From an uncultured Eubacteriales bacterium (GTDB lineage: Bacteria; Bacillota; Clostridia; Oscillospirales; CAG-272), in contig CABPZV010000011.1 of NCBI GenBank assembly GCA_902462015.1, positions 1-24,632 on the forward strand: a stretch of DNA of 24,632 bases. The letters are read 5' to 3'. Under the pieces are notes generated by a model. The model was not told the origin of the DNA. It did not search any database and was given only the letters and a program-made list of their open reading frames with translations. Positions 1 through 8,094 of the stretch are shown piece after piece. Numbering within the stretch: position 1 is the first letter of the stretch; each line of letters starts with the position of its first letter. A program made the position numbers and the translations under genes.

Positions 1-1800
1 AAGAAAAAACGCGAAAAAAATATATCATTGAGAAAAATAATTGTAAACAGCTCCTTTTCCTTTAAATTTTTATGGCTTAATTCAAAGCTTTACTTATTTT
101 GTATTTTGCTTAATACCGTTATCGGCGCATCAGTTGCTCCTCTTACGCTGCTGCTTACTAATAAGCTGTACGGACTTCTCGAAATCCACTCATTATTTTC
201 GGACGCCATAGTCGTTTTAATCGGTATTCTCGGAATTAATGCCGTTTACATGGGATGGTCACAATTATACGGGAGCTGTATTGAACCGTCGCTGTCCGAG
301 AAACTTCGGCAGAAGGTTCAGACCGGACTGTTTAAGAAGGTGCTTGCTACAGACCTGTCGAGATATGACGATCCGGAATTTTATAACGACTTTATACTTG
401 CAATGCAATATACCGATGTATATGCGTCGGGGACATTCATAACGGCAACCAATTTCATAGGTAATGTGCTTAATTTTTTAACTACTATTTCTTTGCTTGC
501 TTACGTAGATATCTCAGTACTGGTAATTCTTCTTGCAAGTGCCGTGATTTCAAGCTTTATCAGTACAAAGAACAATCTGATAGAGGTTGAATACAATGCT
601 GCGATTACGCCGATAAACCGCAGGGTGCAGTATCTTGAAGGAATATTTAAAAAGATCGATTATTCAAAAGAACTGCGACTCACTAATATATATGAAAATG
701 TTGAGCGTGATTACATAGCTGCGGCGAAGGAACACGTAAATGTAACAAAGAGATTCGGATTGCGCCGTATAATTCTTACAATGTTTGAAATGATTAATAC
801 AAACGGAGTGTATATGGCCGTTATTGCCCTAATGCTTTATAAGCTTGCCGTACTTGGAACGGTTACAATTGCGGGTTTTGCCGTTGTTGTAAATGCCAAT
901 TGGCAGATGCGCAGCAGCTTTGTTTCGCTTGCATCGTCATTTACGAGCCTTCCGCAGCAGAGTATGCAGATTGATAAGGTACGGTCGTTTATGGAGTACA
1001 GACCTCAGAGTGAAAGAGGGAGCTTGTCTCTTCCTGCTCCACCTTTTGAATCAATTGAAATGCATAATGTGTTTTTCGGTTACACTGGCGGAGACGATGT
1101 TCTTCACGATATCTCATTTAAGATAAAACGGGGTGAAAAAATATCTATAGTTGGATATAACGGTGCAGGAAAGTCCACACTGATAAAGCTGATTATGCGT
1201 CTTTACGAGCCACGCAGCGGTACGATTATGTATAATGGTCGTATTGCGTCTGATTATGATGTCGAAAGCTACCGAGGCCGAATTGGGGCAGTATTTCAGG
1301 ATTATCGGATTTTTGCTGCAACTATTTCCGAAAATGTACTTGGAGACGAATTTACAGAATCCGATCGTCCCCGCGTGCTTGAGGCACTTCACAGGGCTAC
1401 ATTTGACGATAAGCTTGCCGCACTTGAGAGCGGTATTGATACGGTATTGACACGGGAATTTGATGATAAAGGAACAAATCTTTCGGGCGGAGAGGCGCAG
1501 AAGATTGCAATTGCGCGAGTATTTGCGGGAAATTATGATCTAATTATAATGGATGAGCCATCCGCATCTCTTGACCCGATAGCTGAATACGAACTGAATA
1601 AGCAGATTGCGGAATTTGCTTCTGATAGAACAGTTATATTTATTTCGCACCGTCTGTCAACTACACGCCATGCCGATCGGATATATATGTTTGAGGACGG
1701 CAGAATAATTGAACAGGGAAGTCATAATGAGCTTATGAGAATGAACGGAAAATATGCGGAAATGTTTACAGTTCAGGCAGAAAAATATATAGCAAAGTGA
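1..1800 (+). CDS. ABC transporter, fused membrane and ATPase domains (5' end probably outside window)
   Basis: This is a half-size ABC exporter: an N-terminal six-helix membrane domain fused to one ATPase domain, expected to work as a dimer in the cytoplasmic membrane and drive export. The reading frame is open to base 1. The first possible start, TTG at 28, has no ribosome binding site, so the true start probably lies just upstream. Numbering from the TTG, hydrophobic helices lie near residues 17-39, 58-78, 138-158, 163-178 and 248-290. The ATPase carries Walker A GYNGAGKST at about 376, signature LSGGEAQ at about 485, Walker B IIMDEP with D509/E510, and the switch histidine H541. About 590 residues is normal for the family. 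The substrate cannot be told; peptide, lipid and drug exporters all look like this. No partner half-transporter is visible, but one could lie upstream of the window. Confidence 0.9.
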   Translation, partial: KKKREKNISLRKIIVNSSFSFKFLWLNSKLYLFCILLNTVIGASVAPLTLLLTNKLYGLLEIHSLFSDAIVVLIGILGINAVYMGWSQLYGSCIEPSLSEKLRQKVQTGLFKKVLATDLSRYDDPEFYNDFILAMQYTDVYASGTFITATNFIGNVLNFLTTISLLAYVDISVLVILLASAVISSFISTKNNLIEVEYNAAITPINRRVQYLEGIFKKIDYSKELRLTNIYENVERDYIAAAKEHVNVTKRFGLRRIILTMFEMINTNGVYMAVIALMLYKLAVLGTVTIAGFAVVVNANWQMRSSFVSLASSFTSLPQQSMQIDKVRSFMEYRPQSERGSLSLPAPPFESIEMHNVFFGYTGGDDVLHDISFKIKRGEKISIVGYNGAGKSTLIKLIMRLYEPRSGTIMYNGRIASDYDVESYRGRIGAVFQDYRIFAATISENVLGDEFTESDRPRVLEALHRATFDDKLAALESGIDTVLTREFDDKGTNLSGGEAQKIAIARVFAGNYDLIIMDEPSASLDPIAEYELNKQIAEFASDRTVIFISHRLSTTRHADRIYMFEDGRIIEQGSHNELMRMNGKYAEMFTVQAEKYIAK

Positions 1801-1880
1801 GGATATTTCTGCCGTCTTGCTGCTATCTGATTAGTTTATAGGTATTTAAAAATAAAAATTGTTAAAATTTATATTTTGTA

Positions 1881-1909
1881 TTGATAATTTCTTTCTATCA
1901 ATGTATAAT
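1881..1909 (+). promoter_or_regulatory. Sigma-A-type promoter for the alpha-galactosidase gene
   Basis: TTGATA (1881-1886) and a perfect TATAAT (1904-1909) are separated by 17 bases, about 65 bases before the ATG at 1975. TTGATA at 1881 and TATCAA at 1896 form an inverted repeat with a 9-base centre that overlaps the -35 box, so a repressor could bind here; that is inference. Confidence 0.7.
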
Positions 1910-1974
1910 ATCCGTGAAATTTAATATTCGCCTTTTTCCGGAACAGGAAGGGCACCGAAAACGGAGGATTTACA

Positions 1975-3108
1975 ATGTTTAAGAAAACACCACCAATGGG
2001 ATGGAACTCATGGAATACATTCGGCGCCGATATAAATGAAAAACTTATATTCGAGACGGCGGACATAATGGCGGACCGCGGACTTCTTTCACACGGTTAT
2101 GAATATCTTGTAATTGATGACTGCTGGTCTCTGAAAACACGTGACGCAAACGGCAGACTTGTGCCCGATCCCGAGAAGTTTCCCAACGGCATGAAGGCTG
2201 TAGCCGATTATGTTCATTCTAAAGGGCTGAAATTCGGTATGTATTCATGTGCCGGCAACCTTACATGCGCCGGATATCCCGGAAGCTATGAGCACGAGTT
2301 TATTGACGCCCAGACCTTTGCAGAATGGGGCGTTGATTTTCTCAAATACGATTATTGTTTTCATAGCAATATAGTTCACGGAAAGTATCTTTACCGCCGT
2401 ATGGGACTTGCTCTTGAAAACTGCGGTAGGGATATCCTTTTCAGCGCCTGCAGCTGGGGCGCTGATGAAACTCACAAATGGATTAAGGAGACTTCTGCGT
2501 CTATGTGGCGTTCAACAGGCGATATCTTTGACAGCTGGGAATCTATTAAGGAGTTGACAAAGCAGCAAAATGAAAAGTTTGCATACAACGGTGTAGGCTG
2601 TTTTAACGATATGGATATGCTTGTTGTAGGTATGTACGGCAAGGGGAATGTCGGATTGAGCGGATGCAGCGACGTGCAGTATAAAACTCATTTTTCCATC
2701 TGGGCGCTGCTCGGATCTCCGCTTATGATTGGCTGCGACGTCAGAAATATGACCGATGAAGCATACCGTATTTTAACTAATGATGAAATTATAAAAATCA
2801 ATCAGGATCCTGCCTGCCGTCAGGTTGTAAAAATAGAGGGAATTTGGGGAAATGAGGATATTCCCGTATATTATAGACAGCTGACCGGCGGAGATGTTGC
2901 CATTGGAATATTTAATTTTAAAAACGAAAAAGTGTCGCCTACATTCAATTTAGACGAGATAGGCCTCCCGCACAGCACCGGAAAGACGCTTGAAATGCAT
3001 GAGCTGTGGACGGGTGATAAGTTCACGGTTGAAAATTCTAATGTAAGGCGTACAATTGAGCCTTACGGCTGTGAAGTGTTCCGCGCAAAGATTGTAGATA
3101 TTAAATGA
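1975..3108 (+). CDS. Alpha-galactosidase, glycoside hydrolase family 27
   Basis: A retaining alpha-galactosidase (or related alpha-N-acetylgalactosaminidase) that would release terminal alpha-galactose. The N-terminus MFKKTPPMGWNSWNTFG and the DDCW motif at residues 48-51 are hallmarks of GH27. The expected nucleophile is D126 in LKYDYC, and the expected acid/base is D183 in RSTGD, by comparison with human alpha-galactosidase A. The (beta/alpha)8 barrel occupies roughly residues 1-285 and a C-terminal beta domain follows. There is no signal peptide, so the enzyme should be cytoplasmic and act on imported melibiose- or raffinose-type sugars. The start is supported by GGAGGA at 1963-1968, 6 bases before the ATG. 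It overlaps the next gene by four bases (ATGA). No sugar transporter of the usual raffinose type is adjacent. Confidence 0.95.
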   Translation: MFKKTPPMGWNSWNTFGADINEKLIFETADIMADRGLLSHGYEYLVIDDCWSLKTRDANGRLVPDPEKFPNGMKAVADYVHSKGLKFGMYSCAGNLTCAGYPGSYEHEFIDAQTFAEWGVDFLKYDYCFHSNIVHGKYLYRRMGLALENCGRDILFSACSWGADETHKWIKETSASMWRSTGDIFDSWESIKELTKQQNEKFAYNGVGCFNDMDMLVVGMYGKGNVGLSGCSDVQYKTHFSIWALLGSPLMIGCDVRNMTDEAYRILTNDEIIKINQDPACRQVVKIEGIWGNEDIPVYYRQLTGGDVAIGIFNFKNEKVSPTFNLDEIGLPHSTGKTLEMHELWTGDKFTVENSNVRRTIEPYGCEVFRAKIVDIK

Positions 3109-3299
3109 GTTCCTGTATAAAATGCGGCAGAGAGCTTACATTCGATGAAATTGCAGTTTACAAAAAAATGGTAAACCGTGCAAGTGTAGAATATATGTGT
3201 AAAGGCTGTCTGGCAAAGCGTTTTGATGTATCTGTCGATTTTATAGACAAAAAAATAGAGCAATTCAAATCTCAGGGATGCTTGTTATTTACAAAGTAA
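3105..3299 (+). CDS. Small zinc-ribbon-like protein of unknown function, 64 aa
   Basis: Not a family I can name. The 64-residue product has two CxxC pairs (C4/C7 in SSCIKCGREL, C32/C35 in YMCKGCLAKR), the pattern of a zinc ribbon, followed by a charged, probably helical tail and a terminal GC-LF motif. Its ATG overlaps the stop of the alpha-galactosidase gene (ATGA), which points to translational coupling and argues that it is a real gene. There is no signal peptide or membrane segment, so it should be cytoplasmic. It may bind nucleic acid or a protein partner; nothing in the sequence decides. Small proteins of this form seem familiar from gut Clostridia, but I cannot cite one. Confidence 0.75.
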   Translation: MSSCIKCGRELTFDEIAVYKKMVNRASVEYMCKGCLAKRFDVSVDFIDKKIEQFKSQGCLLFTK

Positions 3300-3483
3300 A
3301 AAATTACAGATATAACTAAAAATAATTTCCCGTCTGTTAAGACGATGGATATTCATATCGCCCTTAAGAAGCCTACCCCAAAAAATCAGTCTAATCAGTA
3401 AAAGGAATAAAGAAAGCAAATTTATGCCCGAAGGAAAATTTTATGACTGTGTCTGGGAACAGGCAAATCTTTGTACCCTTAGC

Positions 3484-3518
3484 AAATGCCCATGTAGTTT
3501 TATACTGCATGGGCATTT
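3484..3518. terminator. Terminator-like hairpin between convergent genes
   Basis: Arms AAATGCCCATGTAG (3484-3497) and CTGCATGGGCATTT (3505-3518) pair over 14 positions with one G-T pair and a 7-base loop. It lies between the convergent zinc-ribbon gene (+) and DUF3842 gene (-) and could stop transcription from either side. The T tract is short (ATTTAG), so strength is uncertain. The sequence from 3300 to 3483 holds no convincing gene. Confidence 0.6.
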
Positions 3519-3568
3519 AGTATGTATCGCGGTATGAAGATAACTGGATATATAAACCGGACGATTTT

Positions 3569-3973
3569 TTAACAGAATTTTTTTATCTCTTCAATTACAC
3601 ATTTGATTAAATAATTTATATTTCCATTCTGCACTCCGGCAATTATATTATCGCACTGACTGACCGGAATCAGAATACGTTTTGCATTGCTTTTTCCGAC
3701 TGCAGCCGCCATTTTTTCAGTGATTTCCCCATACAGAGAGTCTGTTATAACAATGCCGATCGGACCTATTATTACATCCGCTTTTCTGCATCCTACAACG
3801 ACGGCATTTTCACCCGTTGCAGCATGATCAGCTCCGGCTCTAAGCATTGCGGAAGATGCTGTACTGTTTGTACCTACAGCTGTAATTACGGCATACGGAA
3901 AGCTTTCTTTTACGGAGGAAACAAGCTGTTTTCCAATACCGCCTCCTTGGGCATCAATAATAAGTATATTCAT
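3569..3973 (-). CDS. DUF3842 family protein
   Basis: A 134-residue protein that matches the DUF3842 family as I remember it: it begins MNILIIDAQGGGIGKQL, a nucleotide-binding-like glycine loop (GGGIG, residues 10-14), followed by conserved stretches TAVGTNSTASSAMLRAGA, ATGENAVVV and IIGPIGIVITDSL. The biochemical function is not known to me; the start resembles a Rossmann or P-loop-like fold, but there is no complete Walker motif. It is probably cytoplasmic. The ATG is preceded by GGAGGT (complement of 3982-3987), and a separate promoter lies upstream, so it is a single-gene unit convergent with the alpha-galactosidase pair. The length equals the usual family length. Confidence 0.85.
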   Translation of the reverse strand: MNILIIDAQGGGIGKQLVSSVKESFPYAVITAVGTNSTASSAMLRAGADHAATGENAVVVGCRKADVIIGPIGIVITDSLYGEITEKMAAAVGKSNAKRILIPVSQCDNIIAGVQNGNINYLIKCVIEEIKKFC

Positions 3974-4038
3974 AGCGGCTGACCTCCATTAAAGCGTTGA
4001 AATTATCTCTATAATTGGCTTTTATCTCCTATTAAAGA

Positions 4039-4067
4039 ATTATAGCATAAAACAGCGTATAAATCAA
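4039..4067 (-). promoter_or_regulatory. Promoter for the DUF3842 gene
   Basis: Read on the minus strand: TTGATT (4067-4062), a 17-base spacer, then a perfect TATAAT (4044-4039). It lies 66 bases before the ATG at 3973. Confidence 0.65.
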
Positions 4068-4220
4068 CATTATAACATAATAATCGCCCTTTATATTCCG
4101 GAAATAAAGATAATGTTAGCTTACACGAAACATATTCGGCATAAAAACGCAGTTATATAAAGAAAAAATAAAAAAATGATATTTTATTCAAATAAGAATA
4201 AAATGGATGGTCTTAAGGTC

Positions 4221-4249
4221 TTGACTTTTTACATCGTAAAAGTTATAAT
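4221..4249 (+). promoter_or_regulatory. Promoter for the nucleotide-sugar dehydratase gene, with an inverted repeat in the spacer
   Basis: TTGACT (4221-4226), a 17-base spacer and a perfect TATAAT (4244-4249). The spacer holds the inverted repeat TTTTAC-ATC-GTAAAA (4227-4241), where a bound protein would block RNA polymerase. The operator role is inference. Confidence 0.75.
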
Positions 4250-4255
4250 ACTATT

Positions 4256-4462
4256 AATAATTATTAATAATAATTTTGTTTTATATACGTATGACCAAAA
4301 TTCGAGTAAAAACAGTCTGGAAAAACTTTATTGCTTTTAATCGGACATAATTTTAGGTACTTATATTTGGAACGGTTATAAGTGGGTGAAACAAATATTT
4401 TTTTAATTTGCGGTGAAAAAGCCGGTATTATATATTTTATAAAGATAGTATGAGGATTTACA
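4256..4462 (+). other. Long AT-rich 5' leader of the dehydratase gene
   Basis: About 205 bases separate the promoter from the ATG at 4463. I recognise no known riboswitch or leader peptide here. The stretch contains several T/A runs and a short GGTGAAAAAGCCGG segment at about 4410-4425. The ribosome binding site GAGGA is at 4452-4456. The leader is long enough for post-transcriptional control, but nothing specific is shown. Confidence 0.4.
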
Positions 4463-6379
4463 ATGGATTTTCGAAAACTGTTGACCGGAAAAAGCAGAAA
4501 AATTGTGCTATTTGTTTTTGACGTTATATGTTTTGTGCTAATTGATCTTTTATACTTTATTTTTGCAGCTTACAGTCATTATATAAATGCGCCTGACAGC
4601 AGTTTATTTATCAGAAATTCTATTCTTTTGATTGTATCAATTTTCTCAGTTCGTGTGATTTTCAGAGTTTATGTCAATATCTGGAGATATACAAATACAT
4701 ATGCAAATCTGAATCTTGTAATTTCGGATTTATGCGGAACAGTTCTTACGCTTATTCTTTCAGCGGTAATAGGAATTTGGGAAGGCATGTGGCATATATC
4801 TTTTGTAGCTTTGGTAAATTTGATTGCCGCTCTGACCTCAAGGTTCTGTTATCGTTTGGTTTACAAGCATATAAATAGAAATGAGTCCGACCGCTTGATG
4901 GAAAATGTTGCGATTGTCGGAGCGGGACAGCTTGGAGCTTTTCTTGTGGACGAGCTCAGACTTAATTCTCATTCGAACTACAGACCTGTATTTTTCGTAG
5001 ACAATGACACGACTAAGACGGGCAGCCGTATTTCTGGAATTCCTGTTTTTCATGATGGGGATGATATTGCTGCGCTTATTAAGAAATTCTCAGTAAGTGA
5101 AATTTTTATTGCGATTAACAATCTTGACAGTGACCTTGCTTCCTGGCTGTATAATTATTACAGTAAAACGGGATGCCAGATTAAAATTTATGATACCCCT
5201 GTCCGTGAGTTTACCGGTAAGTCGAAGAAACGTATTATACGGGATTTTCAGATTGAGGATTTGCTTTTCCGCAAACCCTTGAGCTTAGAGGACTGTTCTG
5301 TAAAGGATTACTACGCAGGGAAAACTGTGCTGGTTACGGGTGGCGGCGGATCTATCGGAAGTGAGCTCTGCCGCCAGGTTGCGGCGTGCGGGCCGAAAAA
5401 GCTTATTATTCTTGATATTTATGAGAATAATGCATATGACATTCAGCAGGAGCTTTACCGGGATTACGGTGAAAATATAAATCTTGCTGTTGAGATTGCC
5501 TCAGTTCGCGACAGAAAACGCCTGAATTGCATTTTTAAGTATTACCGTCCCGATATAGTCTTTCATGCGGCTGCTCATAAGCATGTTCCCCTAATGGAAC
5601 ACAGCGGCTGCGAAGCCATAAAAAATAATGTAATCGGTACGTACAATGTTGCCGATATGGCGGAAAAATACGAAACCAAAAAATTCATTCTTATATCTAC
5701 TGACAAAGCTGTCAATCCGACTAATATAATGGGTGCTTCAAAACGGCTTTGCGAAATGATTGTTCAAAGCCGCGTCGACAGTAAGACCTCATTTGCAGCT
5801 GTCAGATTTGGTAATGTGCTTGGCTCTAACGGATCTGTTATCCCGCTTTTTAAACAGCAGATTGCAGAGGGAGGTCCGATTACAATTACCGACAAAAGAA
5901 TCATACGCTATTTTATGACAATTCCGGAGGCAAGCCAGCTTGTAATGCAGACAGGAGCAATGGCAAAAATGGGCGAGCTTTTTGTTCTTGATATGGGGAA
6001 ACCTGTCAGAATTTATGATTTGGCTGTAAATATGATAAAGCTTTCCGGTTTGGAGCCTAATATCGATATAAAAATTGAAGAAATCGGACTGCGCCCGGGT
6101 GAAAAGCTTTATGAAGAACTTCTAATGAAAACCGAACATCTTACTAAAACTGAAAACAATATGATATTTATTGAAAAGGATGTGGCTCTTTCCCGTTCTG
6201 CAGTAGATGAAAAAATCAGAATACTGAATGATGCTGTTGCCGCAGTCGAAGCCGGGGCAGATAAGTCATATATAAGATATGCGGTAGCAAATGTTGTGCC
6301 TACTTTCCATGACCCAAATGAAGTTAACTGTACGGCTGAAAGCTCCTACGAAATGAAAATAATGCAGATGAGTAATTAA
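4463..6379 (+). CDS. Membrane-bound nucleoside-diphosphate-sugar 4,6-dehydratase/epimerase (FlaA1/CapD/WbpM type)
   Basis: A 638-residue polysaccharide-biosynthesis enzyme, probably a UDP-GlcNAc 4,6-dehydratase-type protein making a keto-deoxy sugar nucleotide for surface glycans. About four membrane helices occupy residues 12-125. A first Rossmann-like domain with VAIVGAGQLGAFL follows at about 150, and then the extended SDR domain with the NAD-binding loop TGGGGSIGS at 292-300. In place of the usual YxxxK, the catalytic region reads STDK (412-415) then MGASK, with M423 and K427. This Met-for-Tyr change is known for the long WbpM/PglF/CapD dehydratases, so it does not mean the enzyme is dead. 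The length is typical. GAGGA lies 6 bases before the ATG. The gene stands alone; the glycan context is suggested by glf and LCP genes further along the window. Confidence 0.92.
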   Translation: MDFRKLLTGKSRKIVLFVFDVICFVLIDLLYFIFAAYSHYINAPDSSLFIRNSILLIVSIFSVRVIFRVYVNIWRYTNTYANLNLVISDLCGTVLTLILSAVIGIWEGMWHISFVALVNLIAALTSRFCYRLVYKHINRNESDRLMENVAIVGAGQLGAFLVDELRLNSHSNYRPVFFVDNDTTKTGSRISGIPVFHDGDDIAALIKKFSVSEIFIAINNLDSDLASWLYNYYSKTGCQIKIYDTPVREFTGKSKKRIIRDFQIEDLLFRKPLSLEDCSVKDYYAGKTVLVTGGGGSIGSELCRQVAACGPKKLIILDIYENNAYDIQQELYRDYGENINLAVEIASVRDRKRLNCIFKYYRPDIVFHAAAHKHVPLMEHSGCEAIKNNVIGTYNVADMAEKYETKKFILISTDKAVNPTNIMGASKRLCEMIVQSRVDSKTSFAAVRFGNVLGSNGSVIPLFKQQIAEGGPITITDKRIIRYFMTIPEASQLVMQTGAMAKMGELFVLDMGKPVRIYDLAVNMIKLSGLEPNIDIKIEEIGLRPGEKLYEELLMKTEHLTKTENNMIFIEKDVALSRSAVDEKIRILNDAVAAVEAGADKSYIRYAVANVVPTFHDPNEVNCTAESSYEMKIMQMSN

Positions 6380-6407
6380 AGCTATATGCTGGAAGCTATG
6401 TAGAATT

Positions 6408-6559
6408 ATATAACTTAGGCAAGATGTCTCGCCATTAAAGCGGTAGCTTTAATGGTGATTGCCTTTCAGTTGGTGGGTTACTTTCACTATTCAGTGGGAG
6501 ATACAATCTCCTACTGGAATGGTTGCCACGCCATTTGACGGGGCAAGCCCCTTATTGAA
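6408..6559 (+). repeat. Structured intergenic repeat, copy 1 (152 bp)
   Basis: Closely similar to 13707-13859 in the same orientation. Shared blocks include AACTTAGGCAAGATGTC near the left end, TTCAGTGGGAGAT in the middle and GCCACGCCATTTGACGGGG near the right end. Two hairpins are clear: CCATTAAAGC (6432-6441) with GCTTTAATGG (6446-6455), loop GGTA; and 6489-6502 with 6506-6520, loop ACA, with one bulged C and one G-T pair. A shorter TTGCC/GGCAA stem follows. I see no ORF in it. It could be a small RNA, an RNA-processing element or a MITE-like repeat; I do not recognise a named family. Confidence 0.85.
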
Positions 6560-6593
6560 ATTTCACCTCATTTTAAATGCGGTGAAATTTTTT
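6558..6593 (+). terminator. Rho-independent terminator after the dehydratase gene and repeat copy 1
   Basis: AAATTTCACC (6558-6567) pairs perfectly with GGTGAAATTT (6581-6590), loop of 13 bases, and is followed directly by TTTACTTTT. It overlaps the last two bases of the repeat. Confidence 0.65.
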
Positions 6594-6669
6594 ACTTTTC
6601 CGGCAATGGAAAACGGGTAAATGTATAGAGTTATTAGTGTGAATATAGAATAGAAAGTTGGACTCAAAA

Positions 6670-7962
6670 ATGGATATTTCCCTTTCAAAAAAACAGATTG
6701 ACTGCGGAGCGCGCAGAATGTTTTTACTCTGTGTACTTGCTTATACTGCCATATATGTTGGAAGAAAGAATTTTTCCGTATGTCTTTCTGCAATGATTTC
6801 CGAGGGCTTTATCGACAAGGTTACGGGAGGTGCGGCAGGAACCGCGTTTCTTGTTGTATATGCTGTCGGACAGTTCATAAATGGACTGATTTCCGACCGA
6901 GTTTCACCATCATCTATGATCACTGCCGGATTATTAGGAGCAGGTGTGGCAAACATAAGTATGGCGTTTAACCAATTTTCTTCGCTCGTTCCCTGTATAT
7001 GGTGTATTTGCGGAATATTTTGTTCTATGCTGTGGTCTTCTGTCATAAAGTGTATTGCGCAGTGGCTGCCATCCGAACGTGTTGAGCGTGCAGGGGTGAA
7101 GTTATCGGTCACAGTGCCTCTCGGTTCGGTAATTACATATCTGATTGCAACACTTTCTCTTCGTTTTTCCGGTTGGAGAACCGTTTTTTTGACATGTGGT
7201 TTGGTTTGCATTTTATCAGGAACCGTTTTTATGATTTCGATAAAACGTATGTCGGGATACATTCGGTATATTTCGGACAACGGCGGTGAGTCCGGGAAAA
7301 TTTCGAATGTTCAGGTATCCGGTAAAAAGCGCATGGGGTCAGGTTTGTTTGCTTTAATATTTTCATCCGAGATGCTTCTGATAATTGCAGCAGTTATGTG
7401 TAACGGTGTATTAAAGGACGGACTTGATCTTTGGACACCGACATTTATCAGTGAATACTTTGAGGTATCGGCGGCTTTTACGGCTTTGCTTATGTCTTTA
7501 ATTCCTCTGTTAAATGTTGCAGGAGCATATTTATCCGAATTTTTTTATTCTAAAATGCATCTTGATGAAATGTCTGTAACTGCGGTTATGTACGGACTTA
7601 CCATTCTATGTTTTATACCTGTCTGTATTTTTACAGCAGCAGGTGAAACAGGAGCATTATTAAGATGGATATCTGTTATACTGCTTGCCTTTATTATGAT
7701 GGCGACAACCGGTGCGAACACTATGCTTATGACATTTATACCTCTCAGATATAAGCGCATCGGAAAGGTTTCAAGTATATCCGGAATGCTCAATGCATTT
7801 TCTTATGCCGGCGCAGCATGTTCTGGTATCACTGTTGGTCTGGTTTCTGAATACGGCGGATGGAGCGTTACAATTCTATCTTTTGCTGTTATTTCGATCC
7901 TGGGCGCCGTTATATCTGTACTTTGTATTCGGTTTTGGCGAGGAAAAATGCAGACTTTGTAA
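6670..7962 (+). CDS. MFS transporter, organophosphate antiporter-like
   Basis: A polytopic membrane protein of 430 residues with about twelve hydrophobic segments, arranged as two six-helix halves around a hydrophilic loop (residues about 195-220, rich in charged residues). The first helix contains YVGRKNFSV, which resembles the Y-x-x-RKNFS signature of the OPA family (GlpT, UhpT, sugar-phosphate antiporters). An organophosphate or sugar-phosphate substrate is therefore likely but not proven. ATG at 6670 is chosen; a TTG at 6658 would add four residues. Neither has a strong ribosome binding site, only a weak GGA 7 bases before the ATG. No promoter is obvious in 6594-6657. The gene ends before a strong bidirectional terminator and has no regulatory partner next to it. 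Confidence 0.85.
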   Translation: MDISLSKKQIDCGARRMFLLCVLAYTAIYVGRKNFSVCLSAMISEGFIDKVTGGAAGTAFLVVYAVGQFINGLISDRVSPSSMITAGLLGAGVANISMAFNQFSSLVPCIWCICGIFCSMLWSSVIKCIAQWLPSERVERAGVKLSVTVPLGSVITYLIATLSLRFSGWRTVFLTCGLVCILSGTVFMISIKRMSGYIRYISDNGGESGKISNVQVSGKKRMGSGLFALIFSSEMLLIIAAVMCNGVLKDGLDLWTPTFISEYFEVSAAFTALLMSLIPLLNVAGAYLSEFFYSKMHLDEMSVTAVMYGLTILCFIPVCIFTAAGETGALLRWISVILLAFIMMATTGANTMLMTFIPLRYKRIGKVSSISGMLNAFSYAGAACSGITVGLVSEYGGWSVTILSFAVISILGAVISVLCIRFWRGKMQTL

Positions 7963-8094
7963 CCGGCTATGCCAAAGATTCTGCAGTTTTTTCAAAAAAG
8001 CCGTTTTAGCATATCTTACGGACTGAAAACAGTCTTTACGCGGTTCAACCAGTATGTTTTGATTTTCGCACGCTGATTTTGCCTAACAGTGATA

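Noticed and set aside
3424..3537. Cys-rich 37-codon frame starting MPEGKFYDCVWEQ on the plus strand
   Set aside because: No ribosome binding site at the right distance, and the second half runs through the terminator hairpin at 3484-3518. Possible but unsupported.
5696..5745. Loss of the catalytic tyrosine in the dehydratase SDR domain
   Set aside because: Met in place of Tyr is normal for the long WbpM/PglF/CapD-type dehydratases, so it is not a sign of inactivation.
6741..7280. 179-codon minus-strand ORF inside the MFS gene
   Set aside because: It is antisense to a well-supported membrane protein and shows no family motif.
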